The position numbers and the translations under genes are program-made. A stretch of DNA of 64,000 nt, taken from NCBI RefSeq assembly GCF_905171765.1, contig NC_053391.1, forward strand, positions 186,568,559 to 186,632,558, in the 5' to 3' direction. Positions 50,125 through 60,263 of this stretch are shown here, in pieces; position 1 is the stretch's first letter, and each line of letters begins with the position of its first letter. Source of the stretch: Bufo bufo (Eukaryota > Chordata > Amphibia > Anura > Bufonidae). The notes beneath the pieces are model-generated. The model was not told the origin of the DNA, made no database searches, and saw only the letters and a program-made list of their open reading frames with translations.

Positions 50125-51144
50125 ATGTCAGAGCCAGGAGTGCCTGAGCAGCCGGCCCCGGAAGAGGTTGCGGCTCCTAATCATCCTACAGCCCCCAGCA
50201 TGATGCCCTTTACCATGCCTTACTACTTCGGGGCCCCATGGTTCCCTCGCTACAGGGGAGAGACCCATACCCTAAGGGACTTTGAAGAAAAGTTGCTGGC
50301 ACTATTCCGGCTGTACCCCATAAATGCCGACCAGCAAATGGAAATCCTGCTGGCGCAACTGGAGGGAGCTGCCCGCAGGGAAGTGTTATCCTGGCCTGCT
50401 ACTGAGCGGAGTACTCTAGAACAGATATTCACCCGCCTCAGAGCCACTTTTGAAACTAGGACTGCCTCAGAGGTAAAGATGCACTTCTTTGGCAAGAAAC
50501 AGAAGTCCGGTGAGTCCCTCCGTGACTATGCCCTATCACTTCAGGAGGCTTTAGGGGCTGTAATTCAGATAGATCCCAAAGAGGCTGATAACCGGGACCA
50601 GACCCTAAGGGAACAATTTATAACCGGGGTGTCTAGTGAGCAAATAAGGACCCAATTAAAGATGCTGTCCGCCCAGCACCCTAACAGTGCCTTTCTGGAC
50701 TTTAAAGAACTGGCTATAAAAATTCTGGGGTCCGCAGTACCTCCTGAGTTGAGCACCCCACCTGAGTCATCAGCCTGCAGACCGAAACCGCTTGTCACTA
50801 ACCGAGCTGAGGCCGGCCAAGCTGTTCAAGTGTCAGCTACCGATACTATTGCCATGCTGACAGAGCAAGTAAATCACCTCACTAAAAGTCTAGAGAAGGT
50901 GTGCAGAAAAATAGAGGAATGGGAAAAACCCATAATGCTAGAAGAAGAATTCCTGTCACCTCCTAGGCCGTTCCCACCTCCTTACCAAGAGACTCACTCC
51001 AGGGATCCGGGGAGGCGCAATAAAAACCGTAAGCGGCCCGTGTGTACATACTGCAAAAAGCTGGGACACACAGAATCCACGTGCTGGCAGTTAAACGGGC
51101 AACCCCTGAGGCTGAGGACCACCCCTCGGGAGGTAGAACACTAG
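50125..51144 (+). CDS. gag: Gypsy gag
   Basis: 339 codons from ATG at 50125. A Pro/Ala-rich N-terminus is followed by a capsid-like domain (FPRYRGETHTLRDFEEKLLA near residue 38, then QQMEILLAQLEGAARREVLS, and ESLRDYALSLQEALG) resembling the retrotransposon gag/PNMA-type fold. A coiled-coil-like segment (about 255-280) and a CCHC zinc knuckle C307-C310-H315-C320 (CTYCKKLGHTESTC) bind RNA at the end. The last ~34 codons overlap pol, which is in the -1 frame. The protein would form the cytoplasmic particle in which reverse transcription occurs. No stop or frameshift interrupts it. Confidence 0.93.
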   Translation: MSEPGVPEQPAPEEVAAPNHPTAPSMMPFTMPYYFGAPWFPRYRGETHTLRDFEEKLLALFRLYPINADQQMEILLAQLEGAARREVLSWPATERSTLEQIFTRLRATFETRTASEVKMHFFGKKQKSGESLRDYALSLQEALGAVIQIDPKEADNRDQTLREQFITGVSSEQIRTQLKMLSAQHPNSAFLDFKELAIKILGSAVPPELSTPPESSACRPKPLVTNRAEAGQAVQVSATDTIAMLTEQVNHLTKSLEKVCRKIEEWEKPIMLEEEFLSPPRPFPPPYQETHSRDPGRRNKNRKRPVCTYCKKLGHTESTCWQLNGQPLRLRTTPREVEH

Positions 51145-54100
51145 GTCCAGAAGATCCAAATTGGATGCCACGGTATGTAGGATCCCATCCTAAAATCAAT
51201 ATAGAGATCAACGGGGTCCCCTTTGAAGCCCTATTAGATACTGGGTCTCAAGTCACTACTATTCAGCTGCCTGCATTTGAAAAGTTCTGGGACACCAACC
51301 AGTTGACCCAGCCGCCTGAATCCTGGGTGGAGATTATCGCCAGCAATGGCAAACTAGTAAAGGTTCATGGATACTGGGAACCCACCCTGCAGGTGGGAGA
51401 AGTAACCTTACCACAACAGGGGGTGATAGTAGTACAGGCCGGCGACAGAGGGGGACATCCTGTCATTCTAGGCACCAATGTCTTCAGAAACTGTTATTCA
51501 GAAATACTTGCCGTATTACATCAGACTTTGCCCACTGCTTCCTCTGCTTCCAGGAGGGTGATTCAAAAGACTATTACTGTGTTAAGTGCCCAGCAGAGGT
51601 TTGCTAATGGGAAAGGAGAAATTTGTACTGCCAAGATTCGTGATATTAAGCCTGTGACTTTGCCTCCTAATTCTCAAACTCTCTTATGGTGTCGTGCTGT
51701 CCTGGGAGTTGAAGGCCGAGATTATCCAGCCCTGGTGGAACCAATCCAGATGGAGGATTATCCTTATGTGAGAGCTGCCAAGAGCCTGGTGAACGTCTCC
51801 CAAGGTAAAGTACCTGTCCGTCTGATTAACCTGAGTAATCATCCTGTTGCGCTTACTAAGCATTGCCGTGTTGCCCAGCTGTCCCAGGTGTCCTTCCAAG
51901 ACATCATTCGTCTTCCAGTGACAGAAAAGCCGCCAGCTGCAGACAGCGGATGTTCGCCGGTGACCCAGCCACAGGTGCCCTGGTGGGAAGAGCTCCATGT
52001 AGGGGACGAGACTACCCCCCAACAACAACAAGAAGGGATTCTACAGCTTGTCAAGGAGCACCACCAGGCCTTCAGTAAGCATGCCACTGATTATGGAGAG
52101 GTGAGTGCCATACAACACACCATACCTACTGGCTCTCATCCTCCTATCAAGGAGAGATACAGACCTTTACCGCCTACTTCATATCAGACTGTAAAGGAAA
52201 TGATCCAGGAGATGAAGGACTCAAATGTAATCCGGGACAGCCGTAGCCCGTGGGCGGCACCCCTAGTCCTTGTAAAGAAGAAGGACGGTGGTATCCGTTT
52301 CTGTGTGGATTATAGGAAAATCAATCAAATAACCCACAAAGATGCATACCCACTGCCCCGCATTGAGGAGTCACTAACTGCTTTGGGCTCCTCTGCCTAT
52401 TTCTCCACCTTGGACTTGACCAGTGGCTACTGGCAAGTACCCATGGCCCCTGCAGATAGGGAAAAGACTGCTTTCACTACTCCCATGGGCCTGTTCGAAT
52501 TCAATTGTATGCCGTTCGGGCTATGTAATGCCCCAGGAACTTTCCAGAGACTAATGGAGCGGTGTTTGGGTCACAAAAACTTCGAAACAGTGCTGCTGTA
52601 TCTAGATGATGTCATTGTGTACTCAAAAACATATGAAGACCATCTGAAACATTTGGCAGAAGTATTTGAAATCCTTATCAAATATGGCTTGAAGGTGAAG
52701 CCATCCAAGTGTCACCTGCTCAAACCTGCAGTAAGATACCTGGGGCATGTGGTAAGTGGAGAGGGCGTGCAACCTGACCCTGATAAGTTAGCAGCTGTCC
52801 GTAATTGGCCGGTTCCTACTACCGTCAAAGAGGTGAGGAGTTTCCTTGGTTTTGCCGGCTACTATAGACGTTTTATCCCCCATTTTGCTCAAATAGCTGA
52901 TCCTATCCAGGAACTCTTGAGGGGGCAACCCAAAAAGAGTCCTAGAACTCCTGTGCCCATTGAGTGGAATGAGGAAAGAGAGATAGCGTTCCAATTGCTA
53001 AAAAAGAAACTGACCGAGCCTCCTGTGTTAGGTTATCCAGATTATAGCAAGCCTTTCCATCTGTATACCGATGCTAGCAAGCGAGGCCTGGGAGCTGTGT
53101 TAGCCCAAATCCAAGAGGGAAAAGAGAGAGTGATAGCATATGCAAGCCGCTCCCTGAAAGGAGCTGAGAAAAATGACCAGAATTATAGTTCCTTTAAACT
53201 AGAGTTCCTGGCGTTAGTGTGGGCGGTGACAGAAAAATTCAAGGATTATCTAGCCGCCACCCCGTTCATTGCATTCACTGACAATAACCCTCTGGCACAT
53301 CTAAATACAGCTAAATTGGGGGCCTTGGAGCAGAGATGGGCCTCTCGCCTTGCCAACTATAATTTCTCTGTAAAAAATCGTGCTGGACGTACTAATGATA
53401 ATGCTGATGCTTTGTCCAGGCTTCCCACAGAGACAGCTCCTGATGATGTGCGAGATGCTTGGGAAGATGTAGAGATGCCGGCTTTCTATAACAAATTTGC
53501 TCAACAGGACCAGGCTCGAGCTACCAATGACAGAGCTGCAGTTCCTTCACCCTCTAATAGGCCTGAACCTAAAGAAGAAAGGTGGGTGAAACTACAGTCT
53601 GAAAGTAGAGTGCTGGGTGAGTTGTTGGACTTCATTACTAGTGGCAGAGCCCCTGAGAGGATTCGGCGTAAGAGTGCAGATCCTGAGCTCATCAAACTGT
53701 GGAGACAGCGCCATCAACTCTTCATACAAAAAGGCCTATTGCTACGGAGAAGCCTAGACCCAGTGTCCAACGAAAGAGTACACCAGATTCTCATACCCCG
53801 ACGAGATGCAGGTATGGTGTTGGAGATGTACCACAATCAATCCGGTCACTTTGGGGTCCAAAAGACTGAGGCTACTATCCGCCAGCGGTTTTACTGGGTG
53901 GGCATGAGAGAAGACATGGAGAAGTGGTGTCGAGAGTGTGTAGCCTGTGCCTTGAAACGAAGTGAGCACCATGATCAGAGGGCACCACTGAGACCCATTG
54001 TAAGTACCCGTCCTCTTGAACTTGTCGCCATCGACCATGTAAAACTGGAGCCTAGTCGCTCAGGGTATGCTTATGCCATGACTATTATTGACCATTTCAC

Positions 54101-55379
54101 AAAGTTTGTTGTAGCAGTGCCTGTGAGAGACCAGACAGCCAAGACTACAGCCGAAATGTTCTGGAAGCAATTCCTCCTGCCCTATGGATGTCCAGAAAAG
54201 ATCCTCACCGACCAAGGACCTGCTTTTGAGTCCCATCTGTTCCATGAACTGTGCCGCTTACACAACTGTAAGAAGATCCGGACCACGGCCTACCATCCTC
54301 AAGGTAACGGATTATGTGAAAAAATGAATCAGACCTTGATAGAGATGCTGAGGGCCGTGCCTCCTGAAAACAGAGGAGATTGGCCCAGTCTGTTGCCACA
54401 GCTCATGTTCACATACAATCATACTATACATTGTTCCACCGGGTATACCCCTTTTTACTTGATGTTTGGGCGCCAAGGGACATTGCCTGCTGATCATTCA
54501 TTGGACATACACGTACCTGATTGCATTAACCCATTACCTAACACCGACTGGGTTGCTGAGCACCAAAGGCGATTGGATGCAGCCAAAGCCATTGTTCAGG
54601 AACGTATGGACTTTGCTAGAGACCGACAGCAGAGAGACTATGATCAGGCAGCCCATGCCGAACCCTTGACCATAGGGGCCGTGGTATGGTTAAAGAATAA
54701 CCGCCGTACCAGTAAATTGGACAGTAAATGGGAGCGAAGTCCTTATGTTGTCACTGCAATCCCAAATGTTGGAACTCACACTTATGAGATCACCCGGGAA
54801 GACAAGGGATCCCAAATTGTACACCGAAACCGGTTGAAGCTCTGCCTGACACCAGAACCTAGTGCCGAGAGTTCTGGATCTGAATATCCTGTGTCAGAGT
54901 CAGCAATACAGCCCGAGGATCCTATGCAGGCTGTTAGTAATCTGAGGTATGACGCTGATCCCATGCATTGGCTTCTGACACCTTGGTTGAACTTGCTGGT
55001 GCCTGTTCCGGCACCTACCGTAGCTTCACCTCCAGAAGAGGCGGTTCAAGATGCCCCGGATCCAGTTCCCCCTCTCGTGGATATTGTTGTTTCAGTTGTT
55101 CCAGTTGTTCCTGACCAGGGTCTCGCTGATGGAGACCCTCCTGTTGCTCCTGTCCCTTCTACTTCGTTGCTAAGGGAAGAGGAGACCCCTGTACTGAGAA
55201 GGTCTACCCGGATGACCAGGGGACGCCCGCCAGTCCGTTTAGGAGACTTTGACTATTCTGGTGGCGTCCCCTCCCAAGCCGTTGCTACTGGGAATACCTT
55301 GTTGGACATTTGTGCGCAAGAATGGACTCCCCCACGTGAGCCCTTGCCTGTGCTACACCCACAGGAAACCCCTGGGTAG
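51042..55379 (+). CDS. pol: Gypsy pol (PR-RT-RNase H-IN), intact
   Basis: A 1445-codon frame from 51042, but translation probably enters near 51097 by -1 shift from gag. Numbering from 51042: aspartic protease FEALLDTGSQ (D67). RT with RFCVDYRKINQIT, TLDLTSGYWQVPM, FGLCNAPGTFQRLM and YLDD at 520-523. RNase H with LYTDASKRGLGAVL (D677) and AFTDNNPL. Integrase has an HHCC zinc finger (HNQSGHFG...WCRECVAC, from about 930) and a DD35E core D998 (AIDHVK), D1057 (LTDQGPAF), E1093 (GLCEKMNQ). A basic C-terminal DNA-binding region (VWLKNNRRTSKLDSKWERSPY) and an acidic Pro-rich tail follow. No chromodomain recognised and no defect seen, so it may be active. Confidence 0.95.
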   Translation: MYILQKAGTHRIHVLAVKRATPEAEDHPSGGRTLGPEDPNWMPRYVGSHPKINIEINGVPFEALLDTGSQVTTIQLPAFEKFWDTNQLTQPPESWVEIIASNGKLVKVHGYWEPTLQVGEVTLPQQGVIVVQAGDRGGHPVILGTNVFRNCYSEILAVLHQTLPTASSASRRVIQKTITVLSAQQRFANGKGEICTAKIRDIKPVTLPPNSQTLLWCRAVLGVEGRDYPALVEPIQMEDYPYVRAAKSLVNVSQGKVPVRLINLSNHPVALTKHCRVAQLSQVSFQDIIRLPVTEKPPAADSGCSPVTQPQVPWWEELHVGDETTPQQQQEGILQLVKEHHQAFSKHATDYGEVSAIQHTIPTGSHPPIKERYRPLPPTSYQTVKEMIQEMKDSNVIRDSRSPWAAPLVLVKKKDGGIRFCVDYRKINQITHKDAYPLPRIEESLTALGSSAYFSTLDLTSGYWQVPMAPADREKTAFTTPMGLFEFNCMPFGLCNAPGTFQRLMERCLGHKNFETVLLYLDDVIVYSKTYEDHLKHLAEVFEILIKYGLKVKPSKCHLLKPAVRYLGHVVSGEGVQPDPDKLAAVRNWPVPTTVKEVRSFLGFAGYYRRFIPHFAQIADPIQELLRGQPKKSPRTPVPIEWNEEREIAFQLLKKKLTEPPVLGYPDYSKPFHLYTDASKRGLGAVLAQIQEGKERVIAYASRSLKGAEKNDQNYSSFKLEFLALVWAVTEKFKDYLAATPFIAFTDNNPLAHLNTAKLGALEQRWASRLANYNFSVKNRAGRTNDNADALSRLPTETAPDDVRDAWEDVEMPAFYNKFAQQDQARATNDRAAVPSPSNRPEPKEERWVKLQSESRVLGELLDFITSGRAPERIRRKSADPELIKLWRQRHQLFIQKGLLLRRSLDPVSNERVHQILIPRRDAGMVLEMYHNQSGHFGVQKTEATIRQRFYWVGMREDMEKWCRECVACALKRSEHHDQRAPLRPIVSTRPLELVAIDHVKLEPSRSGYAYAMTIIDHFTKFVVAVPVRDQTAKTTAEMFWKQFLLPYGCPEKILTDQGPAFESHLFHELCRLHNCKKIRTTAYHPQGNGLCEKMNQTLIEMLRAVPPENRGDWPSLLPQLMFTYNHTIHCSTGYTPFYLMFGRQGTLPADHSLDIHVPDCINPLPNTDWVAEHQRRLDAAKAIVQERMDFARDRQQRDYDQAAHAEPLTIGAVVWLKNNRRTSKLDSKWERSPYVVTAIPNVGTHTYEITREDKGSQIVHRNRLKLCLTPEPSAESSGSEYPVSESAIQPEDPMQAVSNLRYDADPMHWLLTPWLNLLVPVPAPTVASPPEEAVQDAPDPVPPLVDIVVSVVPVVPDQGLADGDPPVAPVPSTSLLREEETPVLRRSTRMTRGRPPVRLGDFDYSGGVPSQAVATGNTLLDICAQEWTPPREPLPVLHPQETPG
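51090..51130 (+). promoter_or_regulatory. Candidate -1 ribosomal frameshift signal
   Basis: GTTAAAC at 51090-51096 lies in the gag frame as G-TTA-AAC (codons 323-324), the X-XXY-YYZ phase needed for -1 slippage. The same heptamer is known as the slip site of equine arteritis virus. Eight nucleotides downstream, CCTGAGG (51105-51111) can pair with CCTCGGG (51124-51130), giving a 7-bp stem with one G-U at canonical spacing. Pol is open in the -1 frame throughout. Confidence 0.6.
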
Positions 55380-55825
55380 TTCCGTTATTATGCTGTCATT
55401 TTATTGTGCAACTTCATACTAAGGAAATGTGCCCAGAGATGGACTCCACCGCATGAGAGCCTCTGTGATTTACTAAAAAAAATAACCTGGGTACGGACTC
55501 ATGTTTGTTCTTTGAGCCTCCAAAAACTTTTATACTGTTTTACCTCTTTTACTGTTTTATCATGGACTTATTCATTGTCATGGACTATCCTGGTTATAAT
55601 GTTACGCTGTGCCAGGTCAGCGCCCCCGTTCCATTCATTATCCTGAGAGAAGAGAACGACGCCCCTTGTCACTACACTTCACTTTTGCCAATTGGACCTG
55701 ATGTAAATGCAGATGAATTGCATATATGTATGCCTGCATGTCTCTTTTTCTATTTCAGGTAGAGATTCCAGTTGGGCGACCCATGATGGAGTACGAGGTC
55801 GTACTCAGCTTAAAGCAGTGGGGTA
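55380..55825 (+). other. Gypsy 3' internal region
   Basis: Untranslated tail between pol and the 3' LTR. The short frames here (55404-55646, 55505-55762) lack an envelope-like signal peptide, furin site or transmembrane layout, so I do not call env. The purine-rich AAAGCAGTGGGG at about 55812-55823 is the likely polypurine tract. Confidence 0.6.
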
Positions 55826-56625
55826 TGTAGTGTACGGGGACTGTAATACCCGTCACTACCAAAGTGTCACTTGGTGTGCTGTCGTCCCTCCTTAATTATG
55901 GAGAAGTTGGTATATGGCAGTTTTATAAAATGTCATGTAATGTAATGCATGTATTTCCCTGTTACTTGAAACTTGCATGTACAGGCCTGCTAGGGGTGTT
56001 ATTCCAGCTTCTAGTCCTTAGAGGGAGCTAGGGAGCCCTAGTTTATATAAGGCCCAGACAAGGAAGGGAAAGTCAGTGTAATCTGATCTAGTGTGGAGTG
56101 CAGAAGTTTCTAGAACCTGAGGAAGCTGAGAGAGACAGAGGCAAAGAGCAGAGAAGCAAGAGGTACTCAGAATAACAGAGGAGGTACTTTGTAAAGCTAC
56201 AGCCAAGGATATAAAGCCAGAATTAGGTTAATGGGCCTTGGTGAAGATTTGCTATATTCCAGGATCAGACAGAAATAGAGTGCAAGCTCCTGTACTGCAA
56301 GTCCTGTGTTTAACACTCTGTAATAACCTTGCTCAAGCTGTAATTGCCTGCATCAACCGTATTACATAATCGACTGCATGCTGAGGAACTGCGATTCCAA
56401 TATTGTCTCTGCTGAAAACTACTAAAGTTGGAGTTCTGTTTTAATACCACGTTTCCTCAATTTATTCCTGCATCCGCAAACGGCGTGCCACCGTTTACTT
56501 GGCACTGGCGTCACGAACTATTTCTACCTATACCTGCCCTTGCAGAGAGTCAGCCGTACCAGGTTAGTGTATATTGCACTAGTACATCCAGAAACACCTA
56601 TTACACACAACTTGAGTACGCTGCA
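55826..56625 (+). repeat. Gypsy 3' LTR, complete
   Basis: 800 bp, TG...CA ends, uninterrupted, with the intact TTAA site (GTGTTTAACAC) at about 56310 that was hit in the 5' LTR. Followed by CCAC, the duplicated target. Confidence 0.95.
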
Positions 56626-56629
56626 CCAC

Positions 56630-56960
56630 CAGCTGAGCTTAGGTGCCCATAGTGACCTTATAATTTGTGCCAGTATAAAATACTTCTATAAAGTCCCCCC
56701 AGAAGATGCCCCCATAGTGCTCCTTCCCCGTCTCCATAGTGCCCTCCATAATGTGGCACTATAAAATGCCCCTATAGACTGCCCCACATAGATACCCCCA
56801 TAATGCTCCTTTCCTCCCTTCCCCATAGTGGCATCAAAATAGGTGCCAATATTAAATGCCCCTATATAATGCCCTCATAGTGCTCTTGTTCCCCACTTCT
56901 TCATAGTGCCCACCTATAATGCGTGCCAGTATACAGGGCCCCCAGTAGATGCCCCCATAG
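56630..56960. other. hAT element body
   Basis: Continuation of 42900-43233 after the Gypsy insertion. Same style of degenerate CCCATAGTG / TAATG(T/C)(G/C)CC phrases, an old minisatellite-like tract. No gene. Confidence 0.6.
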
Positions 56961-56962
56961 TG

Positions 56963-58520
56963 CAGTCATACACGCACTCTCCACATACATGGACGCACTC
57001 TCCACATACATGGACGCAGTCATACACGCACTCTCCACATACATGGACGCAGTCAGACACGCACTCTCCACATACATGGACGCAGTCATACACGCACTCT
57101 CCACATACATGGACGCAGTCATACACGCACTCTCCACATACATGGACGCAGTCATACACGCACTCTCCATATACATGGACGCAGTCATACACGCACTCTC
57201 CACATACATGGACGCAGTCATACACGCACTCTCCACATACATGGACGCAGTCATACACGCACTCTCCACATACATGGACGCACTCTCCACATACATGGAC
57301 GCAGTCATACACGCACTCTCCACATACATGGACGCAGTCAGACACGCACTCTCCACATACATGGACGCAGTCATACACGCACTCTCCACATACATGGACG
57401 CAGTCATACACGCACTCTCCACATACATGGACGCAGTCATACACGCACTCTCCACATACATGGACGCAGTCATACACGCACTCTCCACATACATGGACGC
57501 AGTCATACACGCACTCTCCACATACATGGACGCAGTCATACACGCACTCTCCACATACATGGACGCAGTCAGACACGCACTCTCCACATACATGGATGCA
57601 GTCAGACACGCACTCTCCACATACATGGACGCAGTCATACACGCACTCTCCACATACATGGAAGCAGTCATACACGCACTCTCCACATACATGGACGCAG
57701 TCAGACACGCACTCTCCACATACATGGACGCAGTCATACACGCACTCTCCACGTACATGGACGCAGTCATACACGCACTCTCCACGTACATGGACGCAGT
57801 CATACACGCACTCTCCACATACATGGACGCAGTCATACACGCACTCAACCACATACATGGACGCAGTCATACACGCACTCTCCACATACATGGACGCAGT
57901 CATACACACACTCTCCACATACATGGACGCAGTCATACACGCACTCTCCACATACATGGACGCAGTCATACACGCACTCCCCACATACATGGACGCAGTG
58001 AGACACGCACTCCCCACAGACATTGACGCAGTCATACACGCACTCTCCACATACATGGACGCAGTCATACACGCACTCTCCACATACATGGACGCAGTCA
58101 TACACGCACTCTCCACATACATGGACGCAGTCATACACGCACTCTCCACATACATGGACGCAGTCATACACGTACTCTCTACATACATGAACGCAGTCTC
58201 CACATACATGGACGCAGTCATACACGCACTCTCCACATACATGGACGCAGTCATACACGCACTTTCCACATACATGGATGCACTCTCCACATACATGGAT
58301 GCAGTCATACACACACACACTCCACATACATGGACGCACTCTCCACATACATGGACGCAGTCATACACGCACTCTCCACATACATGGACGCAGTCATACA
58401 CGCACTCTCCACATACATTGATGCACTCATACACACACTCTCCACATACATGGACGCACTCATACACACACTCTCCACATACATGGATGCATTCATACAT
58501 ACACACAGTCACCACATACA
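56963..58520. repeat. Minisatellite, 33-bp unit, ~46 copies
   Basis: Unit CAGTCATACACGCACTCTCC then ACATACATGGACG, nearly homogeneous in the first 1.3 kb and degrading at the right end. Shortened units lacking CAGTCATACA occur (56980, 57277, 58190, 58280). Since 33 is a multiple of 3, all six frames stay open for hundreds of codons (up to 548), so the predicted THSPHTWTQSY- and VYDCVHVCGEC-type proteins are artefacts. Confidence 0.95.
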
Positions 58521-59217
58521 TGGATGCACACATATACAATACACATATATAGACACCCAGCTTTCCTGCTGTACCTCTCCCGCATACACTAATGCCTCTG
58601 CACTTGTGCCATGCAGGATAGCAGGGAAGCTGGATGACATTTCATGATATAATTCACCCAGCTTTCCTACTGTACTGCAGGTCACATGTGCACAGTCTGG
58701 GAAAGCTGAATATAACCCCAGTTCCCCTGCTACTCACATCACCGGTGCATTTGTGACAATCCAACTGATGTTCACTGTTCAGCATGGTGGGCAGGAAAGG
58801 TTCAGGCTGCAGGAATCGCTTCGCGGGCAGAAAAGGGGGTGGGGCTATTATAGCTCCGCCCACATCGGGCCGTCCTGTTGCTGGTGACCACTGTCCATGA
58901 TAAGAACTAAGGAGGGGAGAGGCGGAGCAATGTCACTGACGTCAGGTCAGTGACAGAGTGCAAGTGGTGCAGCAGGAGAAGTCAGCTGCTCTGACAGGGG
59001 CCCGGGGTGACGGAAGTACAGTGACTGCTCTCGGGCCCCGAAGCAGCTGCTTCCCTGATAGTTATGCCACTGGGAAGTGCTCATCTCCACTCCTGCCCGG
59101 CTGCTGCCTGCCACATTAATAAAAAAAATAAAAAAAACTCAGCCGACGGCCCGGCCCACCAGACGGCCCGGCCCACCGGGCAAATGCCCGGTCTGCCCTA
59201 TGGCCAGTCCGGCCCTG
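58521..59217. other. hAT element right end
   Basis: GC-rich unique part ending in the inverted terminus CCAGTCCGGCCCTG. Two CACCCAGCTTTCCTGCTGTAC-like phrases (58555, 58656) form a short duplication. No gene. Confidence 0.6.
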
Positions 59218-59225
59218 CTAGGCAT

Positions 59226-59361
59226 ATTCCAGGTGTAGATAGCTCTATTCCTGACTCGCTCTCTCATTTTCAGTTTCAGACTTTTCGCATGTTGCAAGCG
59301 GGGCCGACCTAGAGGGGGAATTGTGCCCTCCATACCTTTTGGAATCTGATTTGGTCGAGGT
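59226..59361 (+). pseudogene. Ngaro RNase H end
   Basis: IPGVDSSIPDSLSHFQFQTF resumes the frame broken at 41873. The catalytic Asp of the usual NS-IADSLSR motif is retained (PDSLS). It runs to ESDLVEVQ before the solo LTR. Confidence 0.7.
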
Positions 59362-60263
59362 TCAGCGTACTCAAGTTGTGTGCAGTAGGTGTTTCTGGGT
59401 GATGTAGTGCAATATACACTAACCTGGTACAGCTGACTCTCTGCAAGGGCAGGTATAGGTAGAAATAGGTCGTGACGCCAGTGCCAAGTAAACGGTGGCA
59501 CGCCGTTTGCGGATGCAGGAATAAATTGAGGAAACGTAGGATTTAAACAGAACTCCAACTTTAGTAGTTTTTCCAAGCAGAGACAATAATGGAAATGCAG
59601 TTCCTTAGCATACAGTCGATTTTGCAATTCGGTCGATGCAGGCAATTCAGTTACAGCAGGGTAATTACAGAGTGTTGAACACAGGACTTGCAGCACAGGA
59701 GCTTGCACTCTAATTCTGTCTGATCCTGGAATATAGCAATTCTTCACCAAGGCCCATTAACCTATTTCTGGCTTTATATCCTTGGCTATAGCTTTAATAA
59801 GTACCTCCTCTGTCTTTCTGAGTACCTCTTGCTTTCCTGATCTTTGCCTCTGTCTCTCTCAGCTTCTGAAAGGTTCCTCAGGCTCTTGGTCTAACATATT
59901 CCTGTTTCTGCACATGGGAATTCAGGAGGGAATCTTCTCCTGGACAGCAGGCTTCTGGCCTGGACTTGTCTCAGACATTGTCTAATCTCCAACTGTAGAT
60001 TACAGACACTAGACTCCGTCTCTCTTCTACTTCCCTGACTGGGCCTTATATAGACTAGGGCTCCCTAGCTCCCTCTAAGGACTAAGAGCTGGAATGACAC
60101 CCCTAGCAGGCCTGTACATGCAAGTCTCAGTAACAGGAAAATACATACATTACATGACATTTTATAAAACTGACATATACCAACTTCCCATAATTAGGAG
60201 GGACGACAGCACACCAAGTGACACTTTGGTAGTGACGGGTATTACAGTTCCCGTACACTACAT
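59362..60263 (-). mobile_element. Gypsy solo LTR, minus strand, older copy
   Basis: Reverse complement of the LTR at 55826-56625 with numerous differences and about 100 bp extra. It begins CAGCGTACTCAAGTTGTGTG and ends GTCCCGTACACTACA-like (TTCCCGTACACTACA at 60249-60263). I see no clear duplication. It interrupts Ngaro between RNase H and the recombinase. Its divergence compared with the near-identical LTR pair shows the family has been active over a long period. Confidence 0.85.

Larger units (their letters stand above)
43238..56625 (+). mobile_element. Young Gypsy LTR retrotransposon
   Basis: Two 800-bp LTRs (43238-49571 with a 5.5-kb insert; 55826-56625) starting TGTAGTGTACGGGG and ending TACGCTGCA. 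They differ at only about two sites by eye (43351/55939 region T/A, and near 49532/56581 C/G). Flanks show CCAC at 43234-43237 and 56626-56629, a 4-bp duplication. The internal part has full-length gag and pol with PR-RT-RNase H-IN order, the Gypsy order. A purine-rich tract precedes the 3' LTR (about 55812-55823). Apart from the LTR insert I see no defect. Confidence 0.93.
41882..59217. mobile_element. Non-autonomous hAT-type element, 3.9 kb plus nested Gypsy
   Basis: Inverted ends CAGGGCCGGACTGG / CCAGTCCGGCCCTG are flanked by a perfect 8-bp duplication CTAGGCAT (41874-41881 and 59218-59225). The 8-bp duplication and CAGGG ends indicate hAT. Total 17,336 bp; without the Gypsy and its 4-bp duplication it is about 3.94 kb. 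It encodes no transposase. Its body carries a 17-bp minisatellite (left side) and a 33-bp minisatellite (right side). The insertion split Ngaro RNase H. Confidence 0.9.

Noticed and set aside
55404..55762. Possible envelope gene after Gypsy pol
   Set aside because: Frames are only 80-85 codons, in different phases, and lack signal peptide, cleavage site and membrane-anchor layout.
56901..58552. Long open frames (317-548 codons) on both strands
   Set aside because: They are produced by a stop-free 33-bp tandem repeat; no start context, domain or flanking exon.
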